DNA from: Marinarcus sediminis
GTDB lineage: Bacteria; Campylobacterota; Campylobacteria; Campylobacterales; Arcobacteraceae
Direction of reading: 5' to 3'
DNA: 64,000 nucleotides
NCBI RefSeq assembly: GCF_048571275.1
Contig: NZ_CP182357.1
Location: 1,178,001-1,242,000 of the forward strand
Part shown: positions 15,868 through 25,114 of the stretch, piece after piece
Position numbering within the stretch: position 1 is the stretch's first letter
How the letters are laid out: every line of letters begins with the position of its first letter
Program-made: the position numbers and the translations under genes
The notes under the pieces: model-generated
Database searches by the model: none
Told to the model about the DNA's origin: nothing
What the model saw: the letters and a program-made list of their open reading frames with translations, nothing else

Positions 15868-16911
15868 TTGAACGGGTAACTCATTGATATAGACAATATT
15901 TAAGTCTTTGAGCAGTGGTTTGGACTCTTTTAATACTTTTATTGTCATGTTATGTGGATGGCCAATGGCAATGGCATAACCGCTTTTTTTAGCACTTTCA
16001 ATCGCTTTTTTCAATTGCTTTTGTATGTAGTCATACTCAAGATTATTGTCCAAAAAGATATTTCTTGCCAAATAAGGCACACCATATTTTTGTGCATATT
16101 TTTTTGCCACTGTTTGTGCCGTGGTTCTGCTGTCTACAAATGAAAAGTTATATTTTTTCAAGGCTCTAAAAAGTTTATCCATTGAGGCATCATCTGCTGT
16201 GAATTTACTTCCTGTATGGTTATTGGTAAAGTGTGCATTCGGATAGAGTTCATGAATTTTTTTGACTCTGTTTTCAATCTTTTCATAGCTGTCACCTATA
16301 TGCAACGTGTTTGCTTCTTCATACTTAAATGAATTCGCTTGCATAGGGAAATGAATCATATGAAAGGGGATATTCTGTGCAATTTTTGCAGAGTTTTTAT
16401 GATGAGGTGTGGGAGGCATAAAAGACATATTAATTTTGTAATCAATGGTATTTAAGTTGTTGACTTGAGACTGCATAGTAACATCATCAATGATAATGGC
16501 GAGTTTTGGTCTTTTATCTTGTGGTGTTTCACCCACTACTACAGGTTTTTTTTCTGCAGGAGTGACCTCTGTTGCAGGTTCGTGTGTGTACTCTTTTTCC
16601 AGCTCTTCTGTGTACTCTTCAAAAGCTTTTTCTAAAGGGGTGAGATTCTCTTCTTTATCGATGGTTGGCATATAGGTTGTGAGTTTTTCATCTTTAAAAA
16701 TATCAAATGTTTTATCCTGTTCTTTGACTTGTTTTTGACTCTTTTTAGCAGGTGCTTTGACCTCTTTGGTATCTAAAAAGTAATAGCCCACAATAGTTGA
16801 AGTAAGGGTTATAATCAGTATCAATAAAATATAGTTGATTAATTTCAGTCTGTTATAGTTGTTATTATTTTTTTTAGGTTTTCGTGTTGTTTTTGGTCTT
16901 TTTTTAGTCAT
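15865..16911 (-). CDS. divergent polysaccharide deacetylase family protein
   Basis: The 348-aa protein has a basic N-terminus, one membrane anchor (about residues 25-48), an acidic and Pro-rich linker, then a deacetylase-like barrel with LAIIIDDV, MSFMPPTPHHKNS, HFPMQA, NNHTGSKFT and IAIGHPH motifs. Proteins of this YibQ-like family are anchored to the inner membrane and face the periplasm; their substrate is unproven. It follows ilvC on the same strand but a terminator lies between. The 3' end touches the ccpA terminator region. Confidence 0.85.
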   Translation of the reverse strand: MTKKRPKTTRKPKKNNNNYNRLKLINYILLILIITLTSTIVGYYFLDTKEVKAPAKKSQKQVKEQDKTFDIFKDEKLTTYMPTIDKEENLTPLEKAFEEYTEELEKEYTHEPATEVTPAEKKPVVVGETPQDKRPKLAIIIDDVTMQSQVNNLNTIDYKINMSFMPPTPHHKNSAKIAQNIPFHMIHFPMQANSFKYEEANTLHIGDSYEKIENRVKKIHELYPNAHFTNNHTGSKFTADDASMDKLFRALKKYNFSFVDSRTTAQTVAKKYAQKYGVPYLARNIFLDNNLEYDYIQKQLKKAIESAKKSGYAIAIGHPHNMTIKVLKESKPLLKDLNIVYINELPVQ

Positions 16912-16925
16912 TCAGTGTAAAGGAT

Positions 16926-16947
16926 TAAAAAACAGGGGAGCCCTGTT
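16926..16947 (-). terminator. rho-independent terminator of ilvC
   Basis: On the minus strand AACAGGG pairs with CCCTGTT over a 3-base loop and is followed by a run of T. Confidence 0.8.
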
Positions 16948-16971
16948 CTTTACCTTTTAATCCTTTAGAAA

Positions 16972-17994
16972 TTAGTTTTTGTCTTTATTTACGATTTTGT
17001 TAGATGAAATCCAAGGCATCATTTCTCTTAATTGATTTCCTGTTTGCTCAATCAATGAAGCTCTAGCGTTTGCTCTTTCAGCGTTCATTCTTGGGTATCC
17101 AGCTTGACCTTCTAAGATGAAATCTTTTGCAAATCTACCATCTTGAATCTCTTTTAAAATCTCTTTCATTGCTGCTTTTGATTCTGCATTGATAACTCTT
17201 TTACCTGATACATAATCTCCATACTCAGCTGTGTTAGAAATAGAGTATCTCATGTCAGCAATTCCACCTTCAAACATTAAATCTACGATTAATTTTAATT
17301 CGTGTAGACACTCAAAGTATGCCATTTCAGGGGCATATCCCGCTTCTGTTAATGTTTCAAATCCCGCTTGAACTAAAGATACAGCTCCACCGCAAAGTAC
17401 TGCTTGCTCACCGAAAAGATCTGTTTCAGTTTCATCTTTGAACGTTGTTTCAATAATGGCAGTTCTTCCACCACCAATAGCTGAAGCATAAGATAAAGCT
17501 AACTCTTTAGTATTTCCAGAGGCATCTTGGTGAACGGCGATTAAGTCAGGAATCCCTCCACCTTTAACAAATTCACTTCTTACTGTATGACCTGGAGCTT
17601 TAGGAGCAACCATCATAACGTTGATGTTTTTTGCAGGAATAATTCTTCCGTAGTGAATGTTAAATCCGTGTCCAAATGCGATAGTTGCACCATCTTTTAA
17701 GTTTGCAGCAATTTCATTTGCATAGATTTCACCTTGATTTTCATCTGGCAGTAAAATCATAACGATGTCTGCTACTTTTGATGCTTCTGCTACAGTTAAT
17801 ACTTTAAAGCCTTTCGCTTCAGCTTTTGCCCAAGATGAACCACCTTTTCTTAAACCAACAACAACTTCTACTCCTGAATCTCTTAAGTTTTCAGCATGTG
17901 CATGTCCTTGTGATCCAAATCCGATCATTGCAACTTTTTTTGATTTGATTAAATCAATATTACAATCTTTGTCATAGTAAACGTTTAACGCCAT
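16972..17994 (-). CDS. ilvC: ketol-acid reductoisomerase
   Basis: The 340-aa protein has the NADPH-binding loop GFGSQGHAHA near residue 26, and the catalytic-domain segments FKDETETDLFGEQAVLCGG and MRYSISNTAEYGDYVSG with the metal-binding Asp/Glu residues. Length is that of class I enzymes. It converts acetolactate to dihydroxyisovalerate in branched-chain amino acid synthesis. A TTAGAGGAATTAAT stretch precedes the ATG. It is monocistronic, with a terminator after it. Confidence 0.97.
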   Translation of the reverse strand: MALNVYYDKDCNIDLIKSKKVAMIGFGSQGHAHAENLRDSGVEVVVGLRKGGSSWAKAEAKGFKVLTVAEASKVADIVMILLPDENQGEIYANEIAANLKDGATIAFGHGFNIHYGRIIPAKNINVMMVAPKAPGHTVRSEFVKGGGIPDLIAVHQDASGNTKELALSYASAIGGGRTAIIETTFKDETETDLFGEQAVLCGGAVSLVQAGFETLTEAGYAPEMAYFECLHELKLIVDLMFEGGIADMRYSISNTAEYGDYVSGKRVINAESKAAMKEILKEIQDGRFAKDFILEGQAGYPRMNAERANARASLIEQTGNQLREMMPWISSNKIVNKDKN

Positions 17995-18042
17995 TATTAA
18001 TTCCTCTAAATATAATTTTGTGTGGATTATATCTAAAAAAAA

Positions 18043-20100
18043 CTAAATCTTAGGTAATTGTATTTTAAAACAAGCACCTTTGAATTTTTTATTTTTGAGT
18101 TCAAATTCCTCATTAGAAGCCCTAATAAAGCCTTTCAAATGTTTCTCAATAATATCTTTGCTGATATATAATCCAATTCCAGTACCTTGACTTTGGTGTT
18201 TGGTGGTAAAATAAGGATCAAATATTTTGTCCATGAGTTCCTCTTTGATTCCGCCTGCATTATCACAAATTTCTATAACATTATCTGTTTGTGTTGAGTA
18301 AGCTTTAATTTTAAGGTATTTTTTCTCAATTTTATTTTCACAGAGCGCATCTTTTGCATTGGTTAAAATATTGAGAAAAACTTGAGACAGTTCATTGGGA
18401 AGGCCAAAAGAGAGTAACGGACTCTCTTCATACTCTTGGAAAATTTCAATGTGTTGATTTTTATAAGAAGCATCTGTAATGTGAATGGCTTTTTGCATTA
18501 TCTCTAAAATATCAATTTGAACTAAGGTTTTGTTTTGTGTAAAGAAATTTCTAAAATCTTCAATGGTATGACTTAAAAAGTCCACATATTTTATAATATC
18601 AATATAGGATTTATCAATGTCTTCATTGCTGGCAAGATTGAGTTTTCTTTGCAGTTGCATACTTGAAACCGTTGAAGAGATGGCACTTAAGGGTTGTCTC
18701 CATTGGTGGGCAATATTTCCAATCATCTCCCCCATTGAAGCAAAACGTGATTGTTGAATAAGTTGTTTATCTCGTTGTCTGTTTATTTCAACCTCTTTTT
18801 TTATTTTTTGTTCAAGGTTTTCATTTAATTTTATTAACTCATTGGTTTTTTCATGCACCATATTTTCTAAGTTATCATTTAACAGTGTCAATTTTGTTTG
18901 TGCATAGATTAAATCCGTAATATCATTTAGGGAAACCACCACAATAAAAGTATCTGAATCAATATAGTTTTTCTTTGCTGTAATGGTAAAATAGTGCAGT
19001 TCATCTTTATGGTACATCGCAACTTTGTGAATTTTATCTGTTTCTCCAATAATATAGTCATACCATCTTTTTTCATCGCCATAATCCATATCGGTGATAT
19101 ATTCATCATCATTTAAATCGACAAAAAAATTACAGATGCAGGCATGTTCTTTATTAAAATCTTCAAAGTTGTTATAGCCATCAAAGAACTCAATGAGGGC
19201 TTCATTTGAGTCAATCATCTTCTCTCCATCACTGACTACAACGATATTGAGTTGGGCATCTAAAATTCCTCGAATAAATTTTTCTTGACGTTTTAAGTCA
19301 TCCATACTGTTTGCTAGGTCATTGTTTAAATTGGCAAGTTTTTTATTGTTTCTGTGAATTTGTTGGGTGATGATATAACCAAAAAAACTCACCAAGATAA
19401 CAATAAGTGCAACCGTAAAGATTTCAAGATTGACGTAATGATCTTTTTGTTTTTGAATGGTTTTTTCCAAGTTGTACAAGTCGATTTCGCCTTCAAACAG
19501 GAGTCGATTTGCATTCTCCCCCATTCGTGTGAAATAAGATGGCATGGTTTTATAAAATCGTTTGATTTTTGTAGCGTATTGAAAATATTGCTCTTTATCC
19601 TCTTGAGCGGCATCGCGTTGTTCTATGAGGGTAACTATTTGCTGGGTCATTTCAGTTAATTCATTGAGCTTTGGAACAATATCAATCGCTTCAAGTGAGA
19701 CGTTTTCTTTACTGTTGCTATACTGAACAGTTTTTATCGTGTTCAAATGACCCTCTATATTCAGTCGAATATAGTGCTGATATGTTCCGCCCTTGTTCAG
19801 AACAGTTAAAATATCTTTAATGGTGGTAATTCTTTGATTGATTTTCGCAGTAATGAATTCACGACCTTTTTTATTGGTTGTAATGGTTGCCAATTCATAA
19901 AAATCGGCTCTGATTTCATAAAGATCAGTAACGATATACTCACCCAGTTGGATTTTTGCTTTTAAATTGAGTGTTTTTTTATCCAATTTCTCAATTAAAT
20001 TCATGAAAAACAGATGAATAGTTATCAAAGAGATGATGCCCAGAAAAAAAACAAGAATGAGTAAAATGAGTTTTTTGAGTGTAATTGGAATGGTATTCAT
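18043..20100 (-). CDS. membrane sensor histidine kinase
   Basis: The protein has a membrane helix at its very start, a periplasmic helical domain of about 190 residues, a second membrane helix (EIFTVALIVILVSFFGYII), a PAS-like segment, a coiled coil and a kinase core with NIAHQWRQPLSA (phospho-His), NILTNAKDAL and GTGIGLYISK. The ATG at 20100 places the helix at the N-terminus; one eight codons upstream would overlap the preceding gene by 14 bases, and neither has a strong ribosome site. It directly follows a periplasmic binding-protein gene, likely its ligand sensor. No response regulator is adjacent. Confidence 0.88.
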   Translation of the reverse strand: MNTIPITLKKLILLILVFFLGIISLITIHLFFMNLIEKLDKKTLNLKAKIQLGEYIVTDLYEIRADFYELATITTNKKGREFITAKINQRITTIKDILTVLNKGGTYQHYIRLNIEGHLNTIKTVQYSNSKENVSLEAIDIVPKLNELTEMTQQIVTLIEQRDAAQEDKEQYFQYATKIKRFYKTMPSYFTRMGENANRLLFEGEIDLYNLEKTIQKQKDHYVNLEIFTVALIVILVSFFGYIITQQIHRNNKKLANLNNDLANSMDDLKRQEKFIRGILDAQLNIVVVSDGEKMIDSNEALIEFFDGYNNFEDFNKEHACICNFFVDLNDDEYITDMDYGDEKRWYDYIIGETDKIHKVAMYHKDELHYFTITAKKNYIDSDTFIVVVSLNDITDLIYAQTKLTLLNDNLENMVHEKTNELIKLNENLEQKIKKEVEINRQRDKQLIQQSRFASMGEMIGNIAHQWRQPLSAISSTVSSMQLQRKLNLASNEDIDKSYIDIIKYVDFLSHTIEDFRNFFTQNKTLVQIDILEIMQKAIHITDASYKNQHIEIFQEYEESPLLSFGLPNELSQVFLNILTNAKDALCENKIEKKYLKIKAYSTQTDNVIEICDNAGGIKEELMDKIFDPYFTTKHQSQGTGIGLYISKDIIEKHLKGFIRASNEEFELKNKKFKGACFKIQLPKI

Positions 20101-20110
20101 ATGATCACTT

Positions 20111-20866
20111 TTATAAAAAACCATATTTTTTCATAATGGCTTTCCCCTCTTGTGACGCTGCAAATTGCATAAAATCTTTTGCAATATCTTTGTGTTGTGA
20201 AAAACTTAACAGATTAATGACCAAATTTTTTTTAGGAGCCAAACTTTCATTCAAATCAATCGTATCAATGTAATTCGCATTTTCACTCCAAGAAGCTGAT
20301 GCTCTCCAATTGATGGAAACATCAATTTTTTTTTCAATAAAAGCTTTGTTGATATTTCTGGAATCTGTACCTATTTGTGAAGCATTGTCGTAGACTTTAA
20401 AGAAAAAATCTTCTCCTTTATATTTTGTTAAAATAAGTTTTGTCACTCTTCCAATGCTTCCACTGTTTGGGTCACAAAGCATGACAGAATTGTTTTTATT
20501 GGTTAAGTCATCAAGCGATTTAATCTGTTTAGGATTGCCTTTTTGAACAAAAATAACGGCTTGGTTATAGCCAATGTATTGGGCATCTAAAAGAAAGCCA
20601 TCTTTTAAATTGTTTTTTCTATAAGAGTCGCTTCCCGGAAGATATAAATCCCCTTTTTGACTGTATTTCAGTGAGTCATACAAATCTTCAGAACCACCTT
20701 GTGAAATTTGAATGATACAATTGTGTTTTTTTTCTATGATTTTTGCCATCTCTTTAATGGGTTTAACCATCGTTATTCCACAATAAAAGAGCAAAGTGGG
20801 TTTTTCTTGGGCGAAAGAAGTTAATGCATATAAAAGAGTCAGTAGGGTGAATAAGATTTTCTTCAT
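20111..20866 (-). CDS. periplasmic substrate-binding protein, ModA-like
   Basis: The 251-aa protein has a signal peptide (MKKILFTLLTLLYALTSFAQ) and a type 2 binding-protein fold: LLFYCGITMVKPIKEM, ISQGGSEDLYDSLK, DLYLPGSDSY, and LCDPNSGSIGRVTKLIL. It resembles molybdate/tungstate or other oxyanion binders, but no transporter genes are adjacent. Instead a sensor kinase follows within about ten bases, so it probably hands a ligand-bound signal to the kinase rather than feeding an uptake system. Ligand unknown. Confidence 0.82.
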   Translation of the reverse strand: MKKILFTLLTLLYALTSFAQEKPTLLFYCGITMVKPIKEMAKIIEKKHNCIIQISQGGSEDLYDSLKYSQKGDLYLPGSDSYRKNNLKDGFLLDAQYIGYNQAVIFVQKGNPKQIKSLDDLTNKNNSVMLCDPNSGSIGRVTKLILTKYKGEDFFFKVYDNASQIGTDSRNINKAFIEKKIDVSINWRASASWSENANYIDTIDLNESLAPKKNLVINLLSFSQHKDIAKDFMQFAASQEGKAIMKKYGFL

Positions 20867-20964
20867 GTTAATTACACCTCTTAAATGAGTTTATGATAAG
20901 ATAAGTAAAATCAAATTTATTATAATATAAAGTAATTAAGAAATATATTTTTAAAGGAACTTAT

Positions 20965-22827
20965 TTGGAAAAAGAGATTTTTCTAAGACTTTATGAAGGT
21001 GTGACAACCACCCATGAAGATGAAATTAAATATTTAAATAATCTTGTAGATGCGGGCATTTTAAAAATTGTAGAGAATCAATATTTTTTGGATACCAAAT
21101 ATAAAATTGGTATCATAGAACTTCAAAGAAAATTTGCCATTTTAAAAGATTTGTCCAATGAACATCGAAACATTAAATTGGAGTTTGAAAATTTAGGTGG
21201 GGCACTGGATGGTGACTTGGTGATTGTGAAACGTTCATTTAATCCCAGAAGTCAAAGCAAATCAAAAGTGATTAAAATCATCAATTCAAAAAACAACGCC
21301 GTTTTGGTTTTTGTTAAAGATAAAAAACTTTATACGGTTAAAGAGTCTATTTTATTAAAAAATGAAGAGTTTAAAGATCTTCAAGAGGGCGATGTTCTGA
21401 TTTTCAATAACAAAGAGAGCGAAATTATTGAGAATATTGGAAATTTGAATGATGCCAGTGTAGATGAAAAAATTTCACTTTTTTTATATGCAGAGAGTTA
21501 TCGTTTAACCAATAAAATCGATGTTGATCCTAATGAGTTTGATCTGGAAAATTTTGGTTCACGCGTTGATTTAACGCAACTTCCTTTTTGTACGATTGAT
21601 CCAGCTACGGCCAAAGATCATGATGATGCCATCTATTATGATGCCAAAGCTTCTGTTCTTTATGTGGCCATTGCTGATGTCTCATATTTTGTTGAAGAGA
21701 ATTCACCTTTGGATCAATTGGCATTTCAAAAATCGACTTCCATTTATCTTCCCCACAAAGTTTTGCCGATGTTGCCAGCAAGTTTGAGTGAAGAGTTGTG
21801 TTCACTCAAAGAAGATGTCAACCGATTTGCTTATGTTTTTAAAATTTACTTGGACAAAAACAATCACAGCGTAGTAAAATCTGAATACTTTGAAGCGGTG
21901 ATTAAATCGCATAAAAAGTTTTCGTATGGAAGAATCGACAGAGTCTTAGAGGGGCATTTAGACCAATATTCACAAACAGAAAAAGAGATATTTGATTATA
22001 TTTTGCCTCTGTACGAAGTGACCAAAGCCATAAGGCAAGAGCGACTTAAAACAGGATATGATTTCAGAACCTTAGAGTACCGACAACGTTTGAACAACAA
22101 CTATGAAGTAGAATCTATCAGCACAGAAGAGTCAACGGCTTCACACCAGTTAGTTGAAGAGTGTATGCTCTTAGCCAATATTGAAGCGAGTAAAAAAGTC
22201 AATACAGTGGGCATTTACAGAGTCCATGAAGAGCCTTCATTTGAAGCCATATCAAAACTGGTGGATTTGGTCAATACTTTGGGAATCAGTGTTAAAATGC
22301 AAGCGAATGTACATGAAACCATTTTGGCCATTCAAAAAAAGGCACGAAGTTCATATTATGCCGATGAAATTGATGAGTTAATCATTCAATCACAAGTGCA
22401 AGCGCACTACAGTTCGACCAATTTAGGGCATTTTGGTTTAGGGTTTAAGTCCTATTCTCACTTTACTTCACCCATCCGTCGATACTCCGATTTGGTCTTA
22501 CATCGAATGTTAAAAACCAAAGAAACACCTGAAAATATTGATGATGTGTGTGCGCATATTTCCAACCAACAACGAAAAGTTGACCAATTGGTGTGGGACT
22601 TTGAAGACAGAAAATATGCTCGATGGGCAAGCAAACATATCGGGGAAGAGTTTAAAGCCAGAATAGTAGATGCAGAAAAAGGAATTGCAAAATTTTATAA
22701 AGAGATGCCAGGCTTGAGAGTTTTTTTAGATAACTTCAAAGCTCAATTGTTGTTTACTAAACTCAAAGTGGTCATCAAAGAGGTCGATATTGTTTCAAAA
22801 ACAATCATTGCCAGTATTAAATATTAA
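20965..22827 (+). CDS. rnr: ribonuclease R (RNB family)
   Basis: The 620-aa protein starts with TTG, preceded by AAAGGAAC. It has an N-terminal winged/cold-shock region, the RNB catalytic motif CTIDPATAKDHDDAIYYD with its metal-binding Asp residues, LPHKVLPMLPASLSEELCSL, and FTSPIRRYSDLVLHR. The C-terminal S1 part is short compared with E. coli RNase R, as is usual in Campylobacterota. It is a 3'-5' exoribonuclease. holA follows after 19 bases, suggesting one transcript. Confidence 0.93.
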   Translation: MEKEIFLRLYEGVTTTHEDEIKYLNNLVDAGILKIVENQYFLDTKYKIGIIELQRKFAILKDLSNEHRNIKLEFENLGGALDGDLVIVKRSFNPRSQSKSKVIKIINSKNNAVLVFVKDKKLYTVKESILLKNEEFKDLQEGDVLIFNNKESEIIENIGNLNDASVDEKISLFLYAESYRLTNKIDVDPNEFDLENFGSRVDLTQLPFCTIDPATAKDHDDAIYYDAKASVLYVAIADVSYFVEENSPLDQLAFQKSTSIYLPHKVLPMLPASLSEELCSLKEDVNRFAYVFKIYLDKNNHSVVKSEYFEAVIKSHKKFSYGRIDRVLEGHLDQYSQTEKEIFDYILPLYEVTKAIRQERLKTGYDFRTLEYRQRLNNNYEVESISTEESTASHQLVEECMLLANIEASKKVNTVGIYRVHEEPSFEAISKLVDLVNTLGISVKMQANVHETILAIQKKARSSYYADEIDELIIQSQVQAHYSSTNLGHFGLGFKSYSHFTSPIRRYSDLVLHRMLKTKETPENIDDVCAHISNQQRKVDQLVWDFEDRKYARWASKHIGEEFKARIVDAEKGIAKFYKEMPGLRVFLDNFKAQLLFTKLKVVIKEVDIVSKTIIASIKY

Positions 22828-22846
22828 GTGTGGGAAAATATAACGA

Positions 22847-23827
22847 ATGTACAAAAATGAATTTGATAATTTACTCAGACAAAATAAAACGTTCAGTGCC
22901 TATATGTTTTATGGACAATCTCATTTTTTAGTGGAACACTATGCGTTAACGGTGGCTGAAAAATTGGTTCCATCAGAAGATATTGAAAAAATCTATTACG
23001 ATGAGTATGATTTTAAATATTGCAAAAATAAATTGTTGCAATCTTCCTTGTTTGCTTCTCGAAATGTTTTGATTATAAAAGTGGAGAAAAAACTGCCTAA
23101 AGCTGAGGTGGTTGAACTCATTCAAGCGTGTAACACCAATCCAGACAGTACCGTAATTTTTGCATGTTTGGGTGACGCTGATTTTAAAACGATGGAGAGC
23201 AATTTCAGCGCAAAAACCAATTCCGTGTGTGTGCGTATGTTTGCCCCTTTTGACAGTGAAGCCATGAGAATCATTGAAGATGAAGCCAAAAAGATAGGCT
23301 TAAAATATGAAGTTTCCGCGTTGAGCCATCTTTATTTTATGCACAGAAATGATTTGTCTTTAACCATAAATGATTTAAAAAAACTCGCCATATCCGATGA
23401 AGTTGTCTGTGCCAAAGTGGTTGAACAACAGTGTTTTGGTTTTGGCGCCGTTTCATTGGAAGATTTCTTACACAATTTGGTTTCGGGACAAAAAATTGAG
23501 AGAGATTTGTATGCAATTTTAGAAGAGGGGATGAATGAAATTTATCTCTTAACTCAAATTACCGCTTTTGTGCAACAACTTTTTATGATAAGTGCGTATG
23601 CCAGAACGGTAGGCATTCCTAATGCAAAAGAGATTTTAGGGTTTGTGCCCCCTAAAAATGTGTGGGAAAAGAAGAGTAAATTGGCCATTTCAATTAAACC
23701 TCAAAAGTTCCAAGAGATGTTGGAATTCTTGAATAATTTGGAATTAGAGCTTAAAACGGTTAAAATTAATGACCAAAATATATATATTCAAGCTTGTCTT
23801 AGAAAATTTTCAGTTTTATTTAGATAA
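22847..23827 (+). CDS. holA: DNA polymerase III subunit delta
   Basis: The 326-aa protein has the HolA layout: an opening YMFYGQSHFLVEHYA nucleotide-fold strand and helix, FASRNVLIIK, a lid region with HLYFMHRNDLSLTINDLKKLA, and a helical collar domain at the end. Delta opens the sliding clamp within the clamp loader. It follows rnr closely and precedes the rpsF operon after 67 bases that include its own likely promoter. Identity rests on pattern and the conserved rnr-holA-rpsF order in this group. Confidence 0.88.
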   Translation: MYKNEFDNLLRQNKTFSAYMFYGQSHFLVEHYALTVAEKLVPSEDIEKIYYDEYDFKYCKNKLLQSSLFASRNVLIIKVEKKLPKAEVVELIQACNTNPDSTVIFACLGDADFKTMESNFSAKTNSVCVRMFAPFDSEAMRIIEDEAKKIGLKYEVSALSHLYFMHRNDLSLTINDLKKLAISDEVVCAKVVEQQCFGFGAVSLEDFLHNLVSGQKIERDLYAILEEGMNEIYLLTQITAFVQQLFMISAYARTVGIPNAKEILGFVPPKNVWEKKSKLAISIKPQKFQEMLEFLNNLELELKTVKINDQNIYIQACLRKFSVLFR

Positions 23828-23894
23828 AATCACAGACTTTACAAAAACCTTGCTGATATTTTTTAAATACCGGCGAAAACTACAAGGAGAATGA

Positions 23895-24248
23895 ATGTCA
23901 AAAGTTAAACATTATGAAACAATGTTTATTTTAAAGCCGACTCTTACAGAAGAAGAGACAGCTGCACAAATAGATTTAGTGAAAGCTAACATCGAGAAAA
24001 ATGGTGGAGAAGTGGTATCTTGTGATAACATGGGTACGAAACAATTAGCGTATGAAATTGAAAAAAATAAAAGAGGTTACTACTACGTAATCTATTTTAG
24101 AGCTCCAACAAATTCTATTTTAGAACTTGAAAGAAATTATAGAATCAACGAAAACTTGATGAGATTTATCTTCATTAAGTATGAAAGTAAAAAAGAGATC
24201 GCTGCATGGACTAAAATGAGCGATGAGGCTGCAAAAAAAGCAAACTAA
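23895..24248 (+). CDS. rpsF: 30S ribosomal protein S6
   Basis: The 117-aa protein carries the S6 fold: HYETMFILKPTLTEEE, KQLAYEIEKNKRGYYYVIYF and LERNYRINENLMRFI. It has a short Ala/Lys-rich tail. ACAAGGAGAATGA precedes the ATG. It opens the usual rpsF-ssb-rpsR operon. S6 binds S18 in the small-subunit platform. Confidence 0.97.
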   Translation: MSKVKHYETMFILKPTLTEEETAAQIDLVKANIEKNGGEVVSCDNMGTKQLAYEIEKNKRGYYYVIYFRAPTNSILELERNYRINENLMRFIFIKYESKKEIAAWTKMSDEAAKKAN

Positions 24249-24272
24249 TTTTTAAAAAAGTAGGGACCTGTC

Positions 24273-24782
24273 ATGTATAACAAAGTAGTAATGCTAGGAA
24301 ATTTAACTCGAGATATTGAACTAAGATATTTGCCAACTGGTGCAGCAATTTCAAAATCAGCAATTGCGTCATCGTACAAATACAAAACTTCAACTGGTGA
24401 ACAAAAAGAGGAAGTGTGTTTTTTAGATTTTAATATTTTTGGGAGAAGTGCCGAAGTTGCTAACCAATATTTACGAAAAGGTTCTAAAGTTTTATTAGAA
24501 GGGCGACTTGTATTAGAGCAATGGACTGCACAAGATGGTTCTAGCAGAAGTAAACACTCATTAAGAGTAGATACCATGAAAATGCTAGACTCAAAATCAG
24601 AGGGGCAAAACACTTCATCTGATTACCAACCAAACAGTCAAGATTATGGACAACATAATGCAACTCAATACAATCAACCTGCTGCAAAGCAACCGACTAA
24701 TAACTATGCAAATGGTGGTATGAATGTTCAAGAACACAGAATACCTGAAATTGATATTGACGAAGACGAAATACCGTTTTAG
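24273..24782 (+). CDS. ssb: single-stranded DNA-binding protein
   Basis: The 169-aa protein has the OB fold start MYNKVVMLGNLTRDIELRYL, the EVCFLDFNIFGRSAEVANQYLRKG core, a Gln/Asn-rich linker and the acidic tip DIDEDEIPF that binds partner proteins such as RecO and the clamp loader. The gene is the middle one of rpsF-ssb-rpsR. It coats single-stranded DNA in replication, repair and transformation. Confidence 0.97.
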   Translation: MYNKVVMLGNLTRDIELRYLPTGAAISKSAIASSYKYKTSTGEQKEEVCFLDFNIFGRSAEVANQYLRKGSKVLLEGRLVLEQWTAQDGSSRSKHSLRVDTMKMLDSKSEGQNTSSDYQPNSQDYGQHNATQYNQPAAKQPTNNYANGGMNVQEHRIPEIDIDEDEIPF

Positions 24783-24796
24783 AAAAAGGAAATACA

Positions 24797-25054
24797 ATGG
24801 CTGAGAGAAGAAAATACGGAAAAAAATTTTGTAAATATACTGAGATGAAAGTAGATTTCATTGATTATAAACATGTTGACATTTTAAAATTGTCTATGAG
24901 TGAAAGAGGTAAAATCATGCCTAGAAGACTTACAGGGAATTCTAAAAGATCTCAAGAGATGGTAGAGACTGCTATTAAAAGAGCAAGACATATGGCATTG
25001 GTACCATATATTGTTAACACTAAAAACGTTACAGACGCGGCATTCGTAAGATAA
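24797..25054 (+). CDS. rpsR: 30S ribosomal protein S18
   Basis: The 85-aa basic protein shows FIDYKHVDILKLSMSERGKI and PRRLTGNSKRSQEMVETAIK, the S18 core that contacts S6 and 16S rRNA. It lacks an obvious N-terminal zinc ribbon. It is the last gene of rpsF-ssb-rpsR and is followed by a strong terminator shared with the facing cysS. Confidence 0.97.
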   Translation: MAERRKYGKKFCKYTEMKVDFIDYKHVDILKLSMSERGKIMPRRLTGNSKRSQEMVETAIKRARHMALVPYIVNTKNVTDAAFVR

Positions 25055-25070
25055 TCGTAACTGTTGATAT

Positions 25071-25106
25071 AAAAAAGGGGAGAAGCTTGGCTTCTCCCCT
25101 TTTTTT
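25071..25106. terminator. bidirectional terminator between rpsR and cysS
   Basis: A-run, GGGGAGAAG, 5-base loop, CTTCTCCCC and T-run form a 15-bp stem that works on both strands, ending rpsR on plus and cysS on minus. Confidence 0.95.
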
Positions 25107-25114
25107 ATGGATGT

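Noticed and set aside
23860..23895. S6:S18-binding leader motif before rpsF (CCGGCG seen)
   Set aside because: The short CCG-bearing stretch is suggestive but the paired stem could not be drawn convincingly.
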